Source: Uloborus plumipes (taxonomy: Eukaryota > Arthropoda > Arachnida > Araneae > Uloboridae). Taken from it: a stretch of 64,000 nucleotides of DNA. The notes below the pieces were generated by a model. It was not told where the DNA came from, searched no databases, and was given only the letters and a program-made list of their open reading frames with translations. The position numbers were made by a program, and so were the translations under genes. The stretch spans positions 46,001-110,000 of the forward strand of contig JAXGGA010002924.1 in NCBI GenBank assembly GCA_038373865.1. Reading direction: 5' to 3'. Below are positions 23,521-36,084 of this stretch, piece after piece (position 1 is the first letter of the stretch; each line of letters begins with the position of its first letter).

Positions 23521-23790
23521 AAACCATGCAGCTGTTCAAAAAACTTGCAGACCTGGACTCGATCTCATTCCATCAGGAACTTCAACCAGACGCGTTTAAC
23601 CACTTGACCATCGGGTCGCTGATTGAAGTAAGGATTTACGATAGCACATATTGTTTTAAATAACATGAAATTTTAGTTTTTCGATCATAACTTTTTTTCT
23701 AGTGAACAAATATCGTCACATGGTACCTAAGTTAACCATCTCCTATCGATTTAAAAAAAATCGTCCAAATCGGTTCAGTAGATCAGATGT
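23521..23790. repeat. Dispersed repeat with antisense tRNA-like motifs, copy 1
   Basis: About 270 bp, nearly identical to 34101-34370. It ends in an A-rich tail on the plus strand. On the minus strand it contains TGGTCAAGTGGTTAAACGCG, which resembles a tRNA-Ser/Leu A box, and GATCGAGTCC, one base from a B box. A tRNA-derived origin is possible, but the cloverleaf is poor and the A-tail points the other way. Confidence 0.6.
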
Positions 23791-23860
23791 TATATGCGAA
23801 AAAAAAAAAAAAAACATACGCTTTGAATTGAGAACCTCCTCCTTTTTACTTTCTTCTATA

Positions 23861-24918
23861 TCTAATATATAGAAGAAAGTATTGGTTTCGTGAAAATTTT
23901 CGAATGTCGAATTTTGACGGATTTGCACGTTTTGAGGTGCGCTGAGTCCATTTCGACCATTTTTGGAAAATGTCTGTCTGTCTGTGTGTCTGTGTGTGAG
24001 TCTGTATGTGTGTGACCAGTTTTTGTGGCCGCGCTAGAGCAAAAACTACTGAATGAAATCGAACAAAAATTTTTGCACATACGTACCACCATGTGAACTG
24101 GTGCACCTGACTTTTTTTAGCGAATTCCTCCAAGGGGGGTGGAGCAATCGCACGTGTTCTGCGCGGGGGTGATTGCTATATCTCAGGAAGTAACCGGTGG
24201 AATCAAACGAAAATTGGTCCATAGGTAGACCCTACTGAGTACAGGTGCTGATTCAATTTGTTTGTCAATATCTCCAAGGGGGGTGGAGCAATCGCACGTG
24301 TTCTGCGCGGGGGTGATTGCTATATCTCAGGAAGTAACCGGCGGAATCAAACGAAAATCGGTCCATAGGTAGACCCTACTGAGTACAGGTGCTGATTCAA
24401 TTTGTTTGTCAATATCTCGAAGGGGTGTGGAGCAATCAAAAGTGCTTATTTTGTCATTGCACCTACTGTATCTCGGGAAATATTGCTGCGATTTGAATGA
24501 AATTTGGAATAACACTAACCCAATATGGAAGCAAGCATCGATTAAATTTTGGCGCCAATCGCCCCAGGGGGAGGGTGGGGTGATTTTTGCGCTTAGTCAA
24601 CAATGCGAAAAATTAATTCATTAAAAAATCGCTTTCCTGCTATTTAATTGTCAAAACAGCTGAAAACTTTCAATGATTTGAAATTTTTAACTGTTGCCAA
24701 TTTCTTTTTACTAACAAATAAAATGTTTGCAATTTATCTAAACAAGGCTTTTGCAATGATTCCCAATTTCGCTCATTGATTCTGCATTTGCAGGGTTATT
24801 ACGATAATTGGGAAATTGGAGCTGTCTCCAATTACTCGGGCGAGTACGTATTTTATTTTGTAACCGGAATTCATAAGATAGATATAGAAGAAAGTTTCGT
24901 GACGGCCACGACAGCTAG
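23861..24918. mobile_element. Helitron-like non-autonomous element
   Basis: It starts with TC after an A and ends CTAG before a T, with a short CGTG...CACG hairpin just upstream of the 3' end, which fits Helitron rules. A (GTCT)n/(GTGT)n run lies near 23970-24010. Internal 144-bp tandem units begin near 24126, 24270 and 24414. No Rep/helicase gene is present. The boundaries are inferred from sequence rules, without an empty-site comparison. Confidence 0.6.
24126..24560. repeat. 144-bp tandem repeat inside the Helitron-like element
   Basis: Units share AAGGGGGGTGGAGCAATCGC, TATATCTCAGGAAGTAACCGG, and GGTAGACCCTACTGAGTACA. Anchor positions 24132, 24276 and 24420 are exactly 144 bp apart. The first two units are nearly identical and the third is diverged. 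Confidence 0.85.
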
Positions 24919-24940
24919 TTTGAAGTCGGTTAAAAATTGA

Positions 24941-27900
24941 AAGAAAAAGTAAGTAATTTGAATAAGGGGTTAGAGTAAGACTTGGAAAATTGGTGCTAGT
25001 TTTTGCATTTCATGGAAATAAATTTTCAACTAAAGTGAACTCTTTAGCTTTTTTCAAAAACCACAAATCAAAATCTTATTTTTAAAAAATTTGTGTCACT
25101 TTAATGGTCGTTCATACCCCCCCCCCTTGCAGTGCAAAAAAACATTACACAGCAGATTTTGCCTAATAACTCAACACTCATGGCGTTTCATACATTTTAT
25201 TTGTTTGTAATGATGTTTTTTGGTCACAACCAATATGAAAATCACAAAAAATAGTTACTTTAATTTTTAACATATATTTATCATCTTCAGAATTTTTGAC
25301 TTTTAATTTTACCTTGAATTTGACGTAAATGCAAGGTATAAAATACAGAATTTTATAAAGGTACAAAAATTAACATAATATAATTGATTGTGTATATAAC
25401 TTTTGAAAAAATAATATAAGTGCCGCAAATCAAAAACCATTTATTGCCACAATCGATTCAAAGCCCCCCAAAATGGCGCAAACGTCCATAACAAAGTTCT
25501 ACAGCATCGAATGACCCCATTGCCAATTTTAACGAAGAACCGACCAAAACTCATTTTGTACTATAAAAAAACATGGGGTAGATCCCCATGGGGGGATGTA
25601 CGATTCCACCCGCACTCGTCTTTTCCGCTTATGTTCAATTTCTTATCATCACCCTGAACTAGTCAAGCGTGACATGCGATAAAGCACTGACGGTCGAAAA
25701 GCCAAGCTTTAGTCCGCCATTTGTGGTCAAGTATATGCCCTCCATTCTTACCCACATTCTCATTCAGCCATTTGTAGTCTCACATAAGCATTTTGACATC
25801 AGTGAATCAGAAACCCATTTTAGTCGGATTGGTTGATTTTTTTAAATCGTTTTTTTTTTACTCTTTCGCGAACAATTATTCCTTCGTACCCATGAAAATG
25901 ATTCTTAATTAAAATATGTGTTTACAAATGTCTCATGAGTCCTTTTTAGCTGACTTTTCTGTTGAAGTTAAGGAAAAAAGAAATGAATCAAGACGTGAAA
26001 GGTGACTTAACGCATCGGAAAAATATCGCATTATTTATTTATTTTCTTTTATTTATTTCTTTATTCATTTCGCAGACCATTTTTTTCTTGCAAAAATTAT
26101 TCATTTAAGACAGCATTTATTATTTAATTATTTTTAAGAATTGGCAAATGATAAAAAATAAACTTCAAGATATTTTATTTGGGAACGAGTTTTTTTTTTT
26201 TTTTTTGTTTGATAAAATGCGTTTTGATGACCCTTTTGCTTTTTTAATTCTTTTATCAAAACAATTAAAGATTTTTTTTTACGGAAGAACTATAATAGCA
26301 TTTTTTTTTAAAGATGCTACAACTTTATTATTTTGTTTACTTTTTACTCGCCTATTTCCTCAGATGAGAGAGGCATCTTTTGTTTCTAGAAATCAGCTTT
26401 GCGTATTAAAAAGGTATGTGTGACATAATTTGCAGTCTGAGATAATTAAGAGAATATTGATCAGATGCTAAAATGCCAATGTTGGAAAACGGGAAAGTAG
26501 GTTCGATTCGCTCTTGACGGAACTTCTTGTTCTTTTTTAAATTAGAACAATCATTTGTTCAGAAGTTTGAACAGTTCAAATTTTCCTAAGATAAGTGCTT
26601 ATGGGAAAATTTAAGGCAAATATAGATCCCAAAATTAAGGACGGAGTTGCTTCAAACAAACTTTGTTAGAAAACACTCTTTAGGAAGATTTTTTTTAATG
26701 ATTATTTTACTTCTCTTTAGAGTATTTTTTGAGCAGTTCAAATAGCTTGAACTTCCGCCAATGAACGATTTTCTAACAGAAACGTAAAAGTTCAATGAAT
26801 GAAAAAAGTTACTCATAAAAATCGATAACCATACTTCGCACTCGTAGACTGCGAAGTTGGTAGAAAAATAACCAACTCCTGATCTGACTTAGAAGTTAGA
26901 GTTTTAGGAAATTCAACTACGACTGCATCTCAGGAAAAAAACTAATTTTGACTTACTACTTTACTTTTAGAGACAGAAAATAATGGAAAATTCAAAACTC
27001 TTTATTTTTTATCAGAAAGAAAGCGGTCCGCTAGTGCATTTAGTTTCTTCTTTATTGAAAAGTGAAAAAAAAAAAAAAAAAAAGATTTTTTTTTTTTTTT
27101 TTTGAAAAAAGCAACTTGGAGGATGAAAGAAAAAGTAAAAGAAGGTTTTCCTGGAAAGATTTTAAGTTATACACACCATATAAAAACACTCCAAAATTCG
27201 TTTGAAAAAAGATTTCAGAAAAGAGTAGGTCTGAAAATTTCAATTTTCAATTTCTAACTAGTGGACAACAGACTTTTATGGCTTTCTATGCACTGGCTCA
27301 GCAAACTTAATGATTTTTATAGTAACAACCACAACGAAAAAAATTGAAAAAAAAAAAAAACAGCATTTTGAAATATGTTTCATATTTTTTAATATTTCAT
27401 TGCTCAAGGCCTATGTTTCTAACTTGAATGTTAAAAATCCCACTTGTTTGAGTTTTATATATGTTGAATGTTTTGGAATTTTTGTATTTTTTGTGTGTGT
27501 TTTCGACACCACATGTAAAACGTAACTTTAGGGCTTACCTATAATTTTTCCGCTATCTTTTAGCATCGGCTTTCAGGTTACGATATTTCTTCTTCTTTTT
27601 GGAGTAGTGCACCATACAAATCATATTGAACAAGAATACGAACTTATTTTTTAAATAAATGTGAACATTTTTTAATTTTCGCACTAACCACGTGGCGAAT
27701 GGATATTTTTCGTAAAAATTATCTTATTTGGAGTACTTGTTAATTTTGCTCTTGAAGATGGAATTAGTTGCCTTGCTGACCTCTGATATATGCAAATTGA
27801 GTTTCTAATAGTTTGGACTTTTGGAGCTCTAAAAATCTTTACCTCCATGATAAATCAATATTAAGGAAAATGCAAGCATGTTGAGAATTTCAACAATGAA

Positions 27901-29292
27901 CCCATACTTCAAAATCGGTGCATAATTTTCAGTCACAGCCATCCAAATGCTAATTTTGATTTCATGGCATTTCTCGGAATTTTTAGTTTATATAATGTTT
28001 GTAATTTTTTGATATCATTACTTTTCGCTAACACATCATTTTGTTTGGTATTCATATAATATCCAGCTAATGGAATAATTTTGTCTTCACACTGTGGCCG
28101 AGTTGCTTTTGCGCTGTTTGCTGTTTTGCCAAAAGTACTTTTGGATCTTATTTTGCTAGAATTACGTATTGATTTTGTATTGCTGAATAAAAAGCTAAAT
28201 TTCTTTAGTTTCAATAAGTGATAAAGTTCAACATTATTTCAGCACAAAATTGCAAAAATATTGCATACATGTAACCACTTTTTCAAAACATGCAAAGTTT
28301 TCAGCCTATGATGGTTAATCAACTGCCATAAGAAAGTCTAATTAGCACCCAGCAGCTCATAACCTTTTCTTCGCTGAAAAAGGTTTACCTTTTTATTCTG
28401 AATCATGCATATACAATATTTTGCAGTTTCGTGTTTTAATAATGTTATTATTTTTTTTCTCTAAGAAGTCTTTTAGTGAAAAGAGTTAATATTTCAACTA
28501 GTATAAATTTTTCTTACATTTATTAACATCATCAAAATACTGGTGTATGCTACCAAGCCCGTCACTTTTTCAATTTTCCAGGGACCAAAGGATATGTACT
28601 CAATGCAAATTATATGACAAAATATTTATGTAAAAAAAAGTGACAATTTCTCAAAGCCTGGGAGAGAGGGGGGGGGGGGCAATTACCCTTCATGACTCCT
28701 TCAAAAGACAGACTTGAATGCGGCCCTCCAATAGAGCTCATGTTAGGTGTATGACCCTTCACTGAAAAAGGTTGTGAACCACTACATTGGAGAATACTTT
28801 TTATTATTATAACTATTTTTTATTTATTTCAGTTTTTTATTTATTTAATTTTAAGCAAAGAGCGGGGGGCGGGAATAAAATCCGATGTGCATTCTTTTTA
28901 CAGCAAAAGTGAAAAACTGAAAGTTTTTGTTTCTTTTTGTAAAGTGTATTTATTTTGATGCTCTTTTTATTTTTTTTTTTTTTTTTTTTTTTTTTTAGAC
29001 TCAAAGCAGCTTGCGAACTTCCGAAAAAAAGAAAAATCATTTCATATGCTTTGTTAGGCTTTTAAAACGAGAAACAAGTAATATGAAAAAGGTTTTTATT
29101 TAAGGGGGTATTATTTATAATACCCCCTATTATAAAAGGGTATTATTTTTTTAATTTATTTTTATTACTTTTTTAAAGCCAATTCCTACTTAATAAAATT
29201 ATAAAAGAAGTTCACCAATCTGTAATATGCCTTGCATATAAAAATATTACTTTCAAAATCGGAGATACATTTAAATAAAAGCATTCATCAAC
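24941..29292. other. Noncoding stretch without recognisable genes
   Basis: Only AT-rich sequence with many homopolymer runs is seen (for example T runs near 26191 and 27087, and 28972-28996). Small palindromes occur, such as GGGGGTATTATTTATAATAC followed by CCCC near 29105. No exon, RNA gene or bounded transposon could be supported. Confidence 0.45.
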
Positions 29293-30946
29293 TATGACCG
29301 TGGTCAACAATGAATTTCCAAGTGAAGCCTCACTTACATTTGCAGCAGGAAATTCGTTTAAAAAAATTATATTTCACGTTCTAATTACCTCGGAACATTG
29401 TAAAAATTGCTTCTGATGCAGACATTTCTTCAATTTTACTTAATAAATTCAAGTCAAAAAAAAAAAATGCTTATGATCAACAGTGGCGTATCCAGGAATT
29501 GATTTTGGGGGGTGCACATTGAACATCGACACTGTGATGAGAAAGGAAAAAAATCAAGAAATATGGTGAAACTTTAAAAACGCAGTATTTCGATTTAATT
29601 TTTTCTATTGAACGTTGCTCAAAGATTGTTTTTTTTTTTTTCACAAAAATGAATATCATGCAAGAACAATAAACATATTACGAAAAAAAATCTCAAGCCA
29701 AAAGCACTCAAGTCTTCATCGGAAAATTGATAGATCATTTATAATTTAAAAAAAATAGTTGCATGATAAAAAATATTTTTGAAGGTCCGAGAGTACCAAA
29801 ATGAAATTTTTTGTACATTTTGGTTTTTATGAAGTTTTATTTTATGATTATTTTTGTTTCATCAAAGATAAGATTTTTCTTAGCTTATATGCACGCATTT
29901 TCTCATGCATATTCTACAAAATGTCCATTTAAACGTCCTTCAGATGTTGGGGAACGTGGGGGTAAGATTTAAATAACGGGGCAAATTGGAATGTTAAAAC
30001 ATTTTAACTCTTCTGCGCCATCCACCTAGCAATATACTAACTATATTCTTAAACCTATAGTCGATTGGACGATTGCGATTCAAATATAAATAGACTGAAA
30101 AATCAAAGGGAATATATACAACTCATTTTCAAAATTTCATACACATATTGTAATATTTTGCACTTTCTGGAAAATTGTTTTTGTTTTTCAGCTATTACTT
30201 ACTCCTTTTTTTTAAATCCCAGATGTGCTCATTGATTAATTCATTCATTCGCATTCCTTCATTAATATTTCAACTTGTTTATTTATTCATTTCTAATAAA
30301 ACTTTTAATAATAAAATAAAAACTTTCATTTCATCCCATGAGAAAAGAAAGTAGAAACTGATCCCTTTTTCTCCAAGGTAAAAATTTACTGCTGAAATGA
30401 GCAGTAATGTTTCAATGTAAGTGTTAATATAAAAAACATTTTTTTTTTTTTTAATGTGCGATAAGTTTTTAAACAAAAATCCAATTTGTCACATTTCGAG
30501 AAAAAAAAATAAGCTGGTGTTTTGTTGATTTTTTCTTTACGATGTAAAATAATAATACGACAATTTGATCAAAATAATATTTAAAAAAGAGAAAATAAGA
30601 GGAGGAGCAACGCTTAAACACATTTAAATCATTAAAATAATCTGCAATTAATAGGAAGCTTAAACGTCTAACAATGTTTGTGAGAGGCGCGGGTACATCG
30701 CTCATTTTCCTCTTACATTTCCACAATTACAGAATAACAATTAGTTTTGCTTCTTATTGTCGAAAACAGAAAATAATATGACAATATTTCAGTGTCCATA
30801 AAGTATTTTTCATTGAAAAAACCTGAAACATATTTACATGAAGGTTACATGTTTTTTCAAAATTCGGTGCCACCATTTTTTATAGTCTTACAAAATCTTG
30901 GGGGGTGCATTGGTCCCTTGGCACCCCCCCCCTGGATACGCCACTG
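29293..30946. repeat. Tandem duplication unit 1 (flank plus hAT copy 1)
   Basis: From TATGACCGTGGTCAACAATG to the end of the hAT element, this unit is nearly identical to 32233-32802, including the non-transposon flank. A Tc1 transposase gene separates the two units. Confidence 0.85.
29481..30946. mobile_element. hAT element (CAGTGGCGTATCCAGG ends), long copy
   Basis: 1466 bp with inverted ends CAGTGGCGTATCCAGG and CCTGGATACGCCACTG. The left flank carries ATGATCAA (29473-29480), the same 8-bp target duplication seen complete around the short copy. The right flank lacks it because the element abuts Tc1 sequence directly. No transposase frame is visible. Bases 29627-30702 are absent from the short copy. 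Confidence 0.88.
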
Positions 30947-32232
30947 GTGCCATGTCTCAACGAAGACATTTGACCAATTCAAAAGCTTCTAGAGTTGTTG
31001 GCAGACTAGAGGGAGGCTAAACACAAGCCGAGGTAGCGGAAGCCATTGGAGTTTCTCAAAGTGTAGTTTCCAGGGTCTGGAATCGTTTTCTAGAGACTGA
31101 AAGTGCTGACCATAGATCAGGACAAGGACGTAGACCGACTACAACGCCCAATGAAGACCGCTATTTAGCTTTAACGGCTCGGAGGCACCGAAATATGAGT
31201 GCCACTCAACTGCAACGACAACTTTGCTCGGCTACTGGCACCCGTGTTTCGACACAAACTGTCCGAAATCGACTCCACACCGTTGGCATGTATGCCTGTC
31301 GACCAATGGTGTGTGTCAGACTAAGTGCAAGTCACCGTCGTGCCCATAGAGAGTGGGCAACGGAGCACGTTAGTTGGGGAAGAAATGAGTGGCGCAATAT
31401 CCTGTTCTCTGATGAGTCCCGTTTTTCCCTTCATCCTGACAATCGGCGGGTTTTCCTCTGGAGGGAACGTGGCACAAGAAATAATCCAGCATTTGTGCGC
31501 GAAAGTGTCAGATTTGGTGGTGGAGGTGTGATGGTATACGCCGGCATTTCCATTGATGGTCGAACCGACCTCCATATCTTCCGAAATGGAACTCTGACTG
31601 GTCATCGATACAGGGATTTGATCCTCAGAGCTATCGTCATCCCTTACACTGCAGCAATTGGAGATGACTTCATTTTAATGGACGACAATTGCAGGCAGCA
31701 TGGTGCTAACTTGGTGAATGATTTTCGTTTTAAAGAAGGAATAGTACATATGGAATGGCCAGCGTGTTTTCCGGATATGAACCCAATAGAGCATATTTGG
31801 GACATCCTAGGAAGACAAGTGGCTGAACGCCTATCACCTCCAGAAACTCTCCAATCGCTCGAAAGAGCTCTTCAGGAAGAGTGGGGTAGAATACCCCAGT
31901 CTCTCACTAATACCCTCATTGAGTCCATGTCTCAGAGGTGTTTAACACTGATAGCTGTCCGGGGAAACCCTACCCCCTACTAAAAGTGGTTTTCTTCAAG
32001 GGAAACTTTTTTTTAAATTTATTTTTCTCATTTTCAGAAAATGCGTTTTTTTCCTTTTTTTCCCTTTTGTACTCAAAAGCTGAATAAAAAGAATTTTTTT
32101 CTGCTAAACTAATGTAATTTTTATCTCTTATAGCTTACTACGTGTAGTCGATAATGTATCAATCAACCAAAATGGTCTTTAGGTGTAAAATCAAAACAAA
32201 ATCTCAATATTCTTTAATTGTTTTGAGCAGTG
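30947..32232 (+). mobile_element. Tc1-like transposon lacking its left end
   Basis: The right end is CTTTAATTGTTTTGAGCAGTG followed by TA, a standard Tc1-type terminus. The matching left terminus is missing: five bases before the transposase ATG the sequence switches directly to the end of hAT copy 1 (CCACTG). The shared CACTG word may mark the recombination point. Confidence 0.85.
30952..31983 (+). pseudogene. Tc1-like transposase with a single nonsense codon
   Basis: From ATG at 30952 to TAA at 31981-31983 the frame would give 343 residues, normal for a Tc1 transposase. The only defect seen is TAA at 31018-31020 (codon 23, one base from CAA). The paired-like helix-turn-helix (TQAEVAEAIGVSQSVVSRVW) lies just after it and the GRRPTT linker follows. 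The catalytic DD34E triad is visible as LFSDESRF, ILMDDNCRQHGA and DMNPIEHIWD. An internal ATG at 31195 opens a 262-residue frame that lacks most of the DNA-binding domain but keeps the catalytic core. The element acts by cut-and-paste at TA sites. This is a young, recently inactivated copy and is not closely similar to the element at 8998. Confidence 0.92.
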
Positions 32233-32802
32233 TATGACCGTGGTCAACAATGAATTTTCAAGTGAAGCCTCACTTACATTTCAGCAGGAACTTCGTTTAA
32301 AAAAAATTACATTTCACGTTCTAATTACTTCGGAACATTGTAAAAATTGCTTCTCATGCAGACATTTCTTCAATTTTACTTAATAAATTCAAGTTTAAAA
32401 AAATGCTTATGATCAACAGTGGCGTATCCAGGAATTGATTTTGGGGGGTGCACATCGAACATCGACACTGTGATGAGAAAGGAAAAAAATCAAGAAATTG
32501 GTGAAACTTTAAAAACGCAGTATTTCGATTTAATTTTTTCTATTGAACGTTGCTCAAAGATCATTTTCCTCTTACATTTCCACAATTACAGAATAACAAT
32601 TAGTTTTGCTTCTTATTGTCGAAAACAGAAAATAATATGACAATATTTCAGTGTCCATAAAGTATTTTTCATTGAAAAAACCTGAAACATATTTACATGA
32701 AGGTTACACGTTTTTTCAAAATTCAGTGCCACCATTGTTTATAGTCTTACAAAATCTTGGGGGGTGCATTGGTCCCTTGGCACCCCCCTGGATACGCCAC
32801 TG
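32233..32802. repeat. Tandem duplication unit 2 (flank plus hAT copy 2)
   Basis: This is the second copy of the block at 29293-30946. It begins at the TA of the Tc1 insertion (TATGACCG) and ends with a deleted hAT copy. Confidence 0.85.
32417..32802. mobile_element. hAT MITE, internal-deletion derivative
   Basis: 386 bp with the same ends as the copy at 29481-30946 and a perfect 8-bp duplication ATGATCAA at 32409-32416 and 32803-32810. The sequence jumps from AAAGAT to CATTTTCC, which corresponds exactly to loss of 29627-30702 of the long copy. It is a direct example of a short MITE arising by internal deletion. Confidence 0.93.
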
Positions 32803-33214
32803 ATGATCAATATGACGGAAATTTTAAGGAGTGTAGACGTAACTTTATCTCATGCACAAAATTGTATGAAAATCATATCATGTGGTGTTCATAGATAATG
32901 ATATGGAGAGATGAAAAGTTTCAAGATCCATTTAGTATACAACTTGTAAAATAATCAATATGTTTTTCCATTCTTTGCCGGAAGCTAAATGTTTTTCTAT
33001 TTTTTTGCAGGAATTCTATACATCATCAGAAAGTACAACATAATTACATTCACAAAAATGAACTATACTGTAAAATTATTGTATCAAAAATAAAATAGTA
33101 ATTAAAACTTGTACATTCTTGGCACTGGTACAGTTGCATTTGCTCTTATTTCATCCTTTAGCTTCATTAAAAAGCTGTCTTTTTCTGCTTTCTTCACATC
33201 TGGCTTATTTTTAT

Positions 33215-33610
33215 AAAAATCTGGTATGGACCACACACTACTTCCTTTTACGTGTAAATTTCTTAGTAGTTGCCTTAAGTGTTAAAAAAAGTGCTTGGAG
33301 TGAGCAAGGTAACAATTTACTCCCTTAATCTGCCACAAAACTATGCAAAAATCTTTTACAATGGTTAATGTTCTAAATATTGTTGATTTTAATATCATCC
33401 AGTGAATTTTTCGTAAAATATTGCCAATTGCGCCAAATTGAACCCAAATTCAAAAAATAATTTTTTCGCCAAATTTGTCTAGGTACATATGCACGTGCTG
33501 ATAGGTCGAAAAAACTACGCGACATTCAAAGTCAAAATTTAGACCGAAATTTGAGTAAAATTTTTTTCGTGATCACAATACTTCCTTTACTACGTGAAAG
33601 GAAGTAAAAA
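33215..33610. repeat. ACTTCCTTTTACGT dispersed repeat, short copy
   Basis: About 395 bp, homologous to 52899-53675. The left part holds CACTACTTCCTTTTACGTG. The right end can form a hairpin (TACTTCCTTT and AAAGGAAGTA around ACTACGTG). It lacks an internal segment of about 355 bp that is present in the long copy. No ORF. Confidence 0.75.
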
Positions 33611-34100
33611 CTGTTTGCGCTATGGAATTCGTTTTCTTGTAAGCATAATTTTGCTTTGCACTGGGGTCTTTTAATGAATGTCCATTAACTTTTATTCTTC
33701 CCACAGTTACTTAGATGATAAAAATAATGTTTATGCTGAAGAAGTTTTCCACCTCTTCTGGTTAAAAAAAACGAAATATCGGACATTTTTAGAGCACAAT
33801 TCAGAGCGAAGAAATCCTGTGCTCATACAAAATACTGCAGTGCTGAAATTAAAGTGAAATTGAAATGGTAGAAGTTTGACACTGGTTTGACATTCCAGTC
33901 GTGGTTGCCTGCCATTAGCCACCCCTCGGAATCCCTACGGGGGGTGTGCCTGACACCTGCTTCTCCATTGTAAACGGGCAGGTGTACGCCATTGTTTATT
34001 TTTGAGGGCAAAACAGGAAAAGGTAAAACGAGAGTCCACCGGATGTACCTGCATAACGACATTACAATCATTAAAATCATTCAAAAAAAAAAAAAAAAAA

Positions 34101-34370
34101 CCATGCAGCTGTTCGAAAAAATCCTTGCAGACCTGGACTTGATCTCATTCCATCAGGAACTTCAACCAGATGCGTTTAACCACTTGACCATCGGGTCGCT
34201 GATTGAAGTAAGGATTTACGATAGCACATATGGTTTTAAATAACATGAAATTTTAGTTTTTCGATCATAACTTTTTTTCTAGTGAACAAATATCGTCACA
34301 TGGTACCTAAGTTAACCATCTCCTATCGATTTAAAAAAAATCGTCCAAATCGGTTCAGTAGATCAGATGC
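34101..34370. repeat. Dispersed repeat with antisense tRNA-like motifs, copy 2
   Basis: Nearly identical to 23521-23790. It is preceded by an 18-base A run and followed by degenerate A-rich units (GCGAACAAAAAA repeated). It contains the same minus-strand A-box-like and B-box-like words. Confidence 0.6.
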
Positions 34371-36084
34371 GAACAAAAAAAAAATGTGCGAACAAAAAAA
34401 AAAAAGAGCTAAAATCGCAAATCACGATGTAGTTCTGAATTTTTAATATGTTGTTTGGGGTAGTGTAAATCTAAGTTTGCACCTTTCTAAAACCTGTGCT
34501 AACTGCGAAACTCGCGAAAACTGCAAAATTTTCGGACATTTTTCAGTTTTTCTTTTACAACTCTTAAACTACGCAACTTTTGATGATACATGTAAATACC
34601 CATTTTATAGAACACTAATTTTTAACAATTTAAGCTCAAGTGGAGTTCTGTAGGACGAATAGTTTAGGAGATATCGTACTTCGAAAAATGGAGTTCTTTT
34701 GCGAAAAATAAAAAAATTATGCTTCTATCATATTTGGAGCAAATATCGACATAAATTCTTATTCTACAAAACAAAAAATGGACATGTAATCAAAGACTCT
34801 ATAGCTTCGCACAAGACTAGACACTTCAGCTCAAATCAGTGCTTCCATTTTTCGACCATCGACCGTCAAAGATTTGAAACGGGAAAAGCCAACATTTAGG
34901 AGATCATTTGGCGAAACAATTTTAGTCAAAAGAGTTTTACCCACTGTTGGGGCGATACGTCGCCAACGCGGGGCGTCGCCATACGATGGCTCACGGCGCT
35001 CGAAGAGGTCGAGGGTCTTTTCAGACGGGGGGGGGGGACATTTTGGGGGTCGCGGGAGCATTTCAGCACGGGGAGGGGGAGTAATGTTTTCAGCGAAAGG
35101 CTGTTTATGGACAGGTTGTGTTGAAAAAATTAACAATAAAATCAAATGGAGCGCGAGAGGAATAATAGAATAAGCCCCAGATGACAATTTTAATTTCTCT
35201 CAAATATATGTAAGAATTATGAAATCATGCTGTAAAATTGTGAATGAATTTAAATATTCAATCTATTTTTGAAAAGCAATCAAACTGGTGTTAACAAAAG
35301 GGGTCAGTAGAATCAGTTACAGGCGGCGCCCTCGCATGTTTATGAATCCTGTTTTTTTTTTGGCTAGATTATTTCTTTCATTTTTTTATCTATTTATTTT
35401 TTTATTCGTTTTTTAAAGCAAATTTTTTGATGTATTTTGATCGTTGTTGAAATTGTATTATTTTTAAGTTTTATTACGCGTTACTGGTCCTGACACGTCT
35501 TAGTAACTCGCAATCACAATTACCAGTGGATGTTTTTTATGCCATAGAGAGGTAGGGATGTAAACCGCAGCCTCTATCATTGGACCCTCAGAAAACTGAA
35601 CCTTATGTCTTAGCTGTCAAAAAATAGAGACCTTCTGTCCGAGGATCTTATGTCCGCTGGACCTTATGTCCGACTCTCCTTCATTATTGGCTGCTGGTAA
35701 GAAAATGATTTTTTTTAAAGAAATTCTGGAAAATACATGAAATGTTTAGGATTAAAAATGTGAAACTAGTAAAAAAAAAGATGTAAATATTATATTATTT
35801 AAGAATATTTAATTTGAAAAGCTAAATTCAACTCCGACTTAATTGTTGAGCAGCTATTTTGAAGATGAGTAAAATTAATTAAGAGTAGTATCATTCATTT
35901 TTCATTAATACTCCTAAACTCTGCTCCAGTGGTTGGTAAAATGGAGTTGTGAGCCGCAAATGAATGTTTACACAAGCATTTTCATATTACAGAAGCGGGT
36001 GAGTAAGCAATTTTATTTGGATTTAACTAGAATCTGTGTACTAGTGACTTAAATAGTTTTGTCCAATATAAATTTCATATTATA
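34371..36084. other. Noncoding stretch with a GC-rich patch
   Basis: No exon is supported. A GC-rich patch at about 34950-35090 (G runs, GGCGTCGCC, TCGCGGG) stands out from the AT-rich surroundings, but its open frames on both strands have no recognisable protein. Confidence 0.4.

Noticed and set aside
24126..24560. CRISPR-like array
   Set aside because: Units are 144-bp head-to-tail copies without spacer architecture, in a eukaryotic Helitron-like element.
34874..35187. Overlapping open frames on both strands in a GC-rich patch
   Set aside because: No conserved motif on either strand; GC-rich composition reduces stops.
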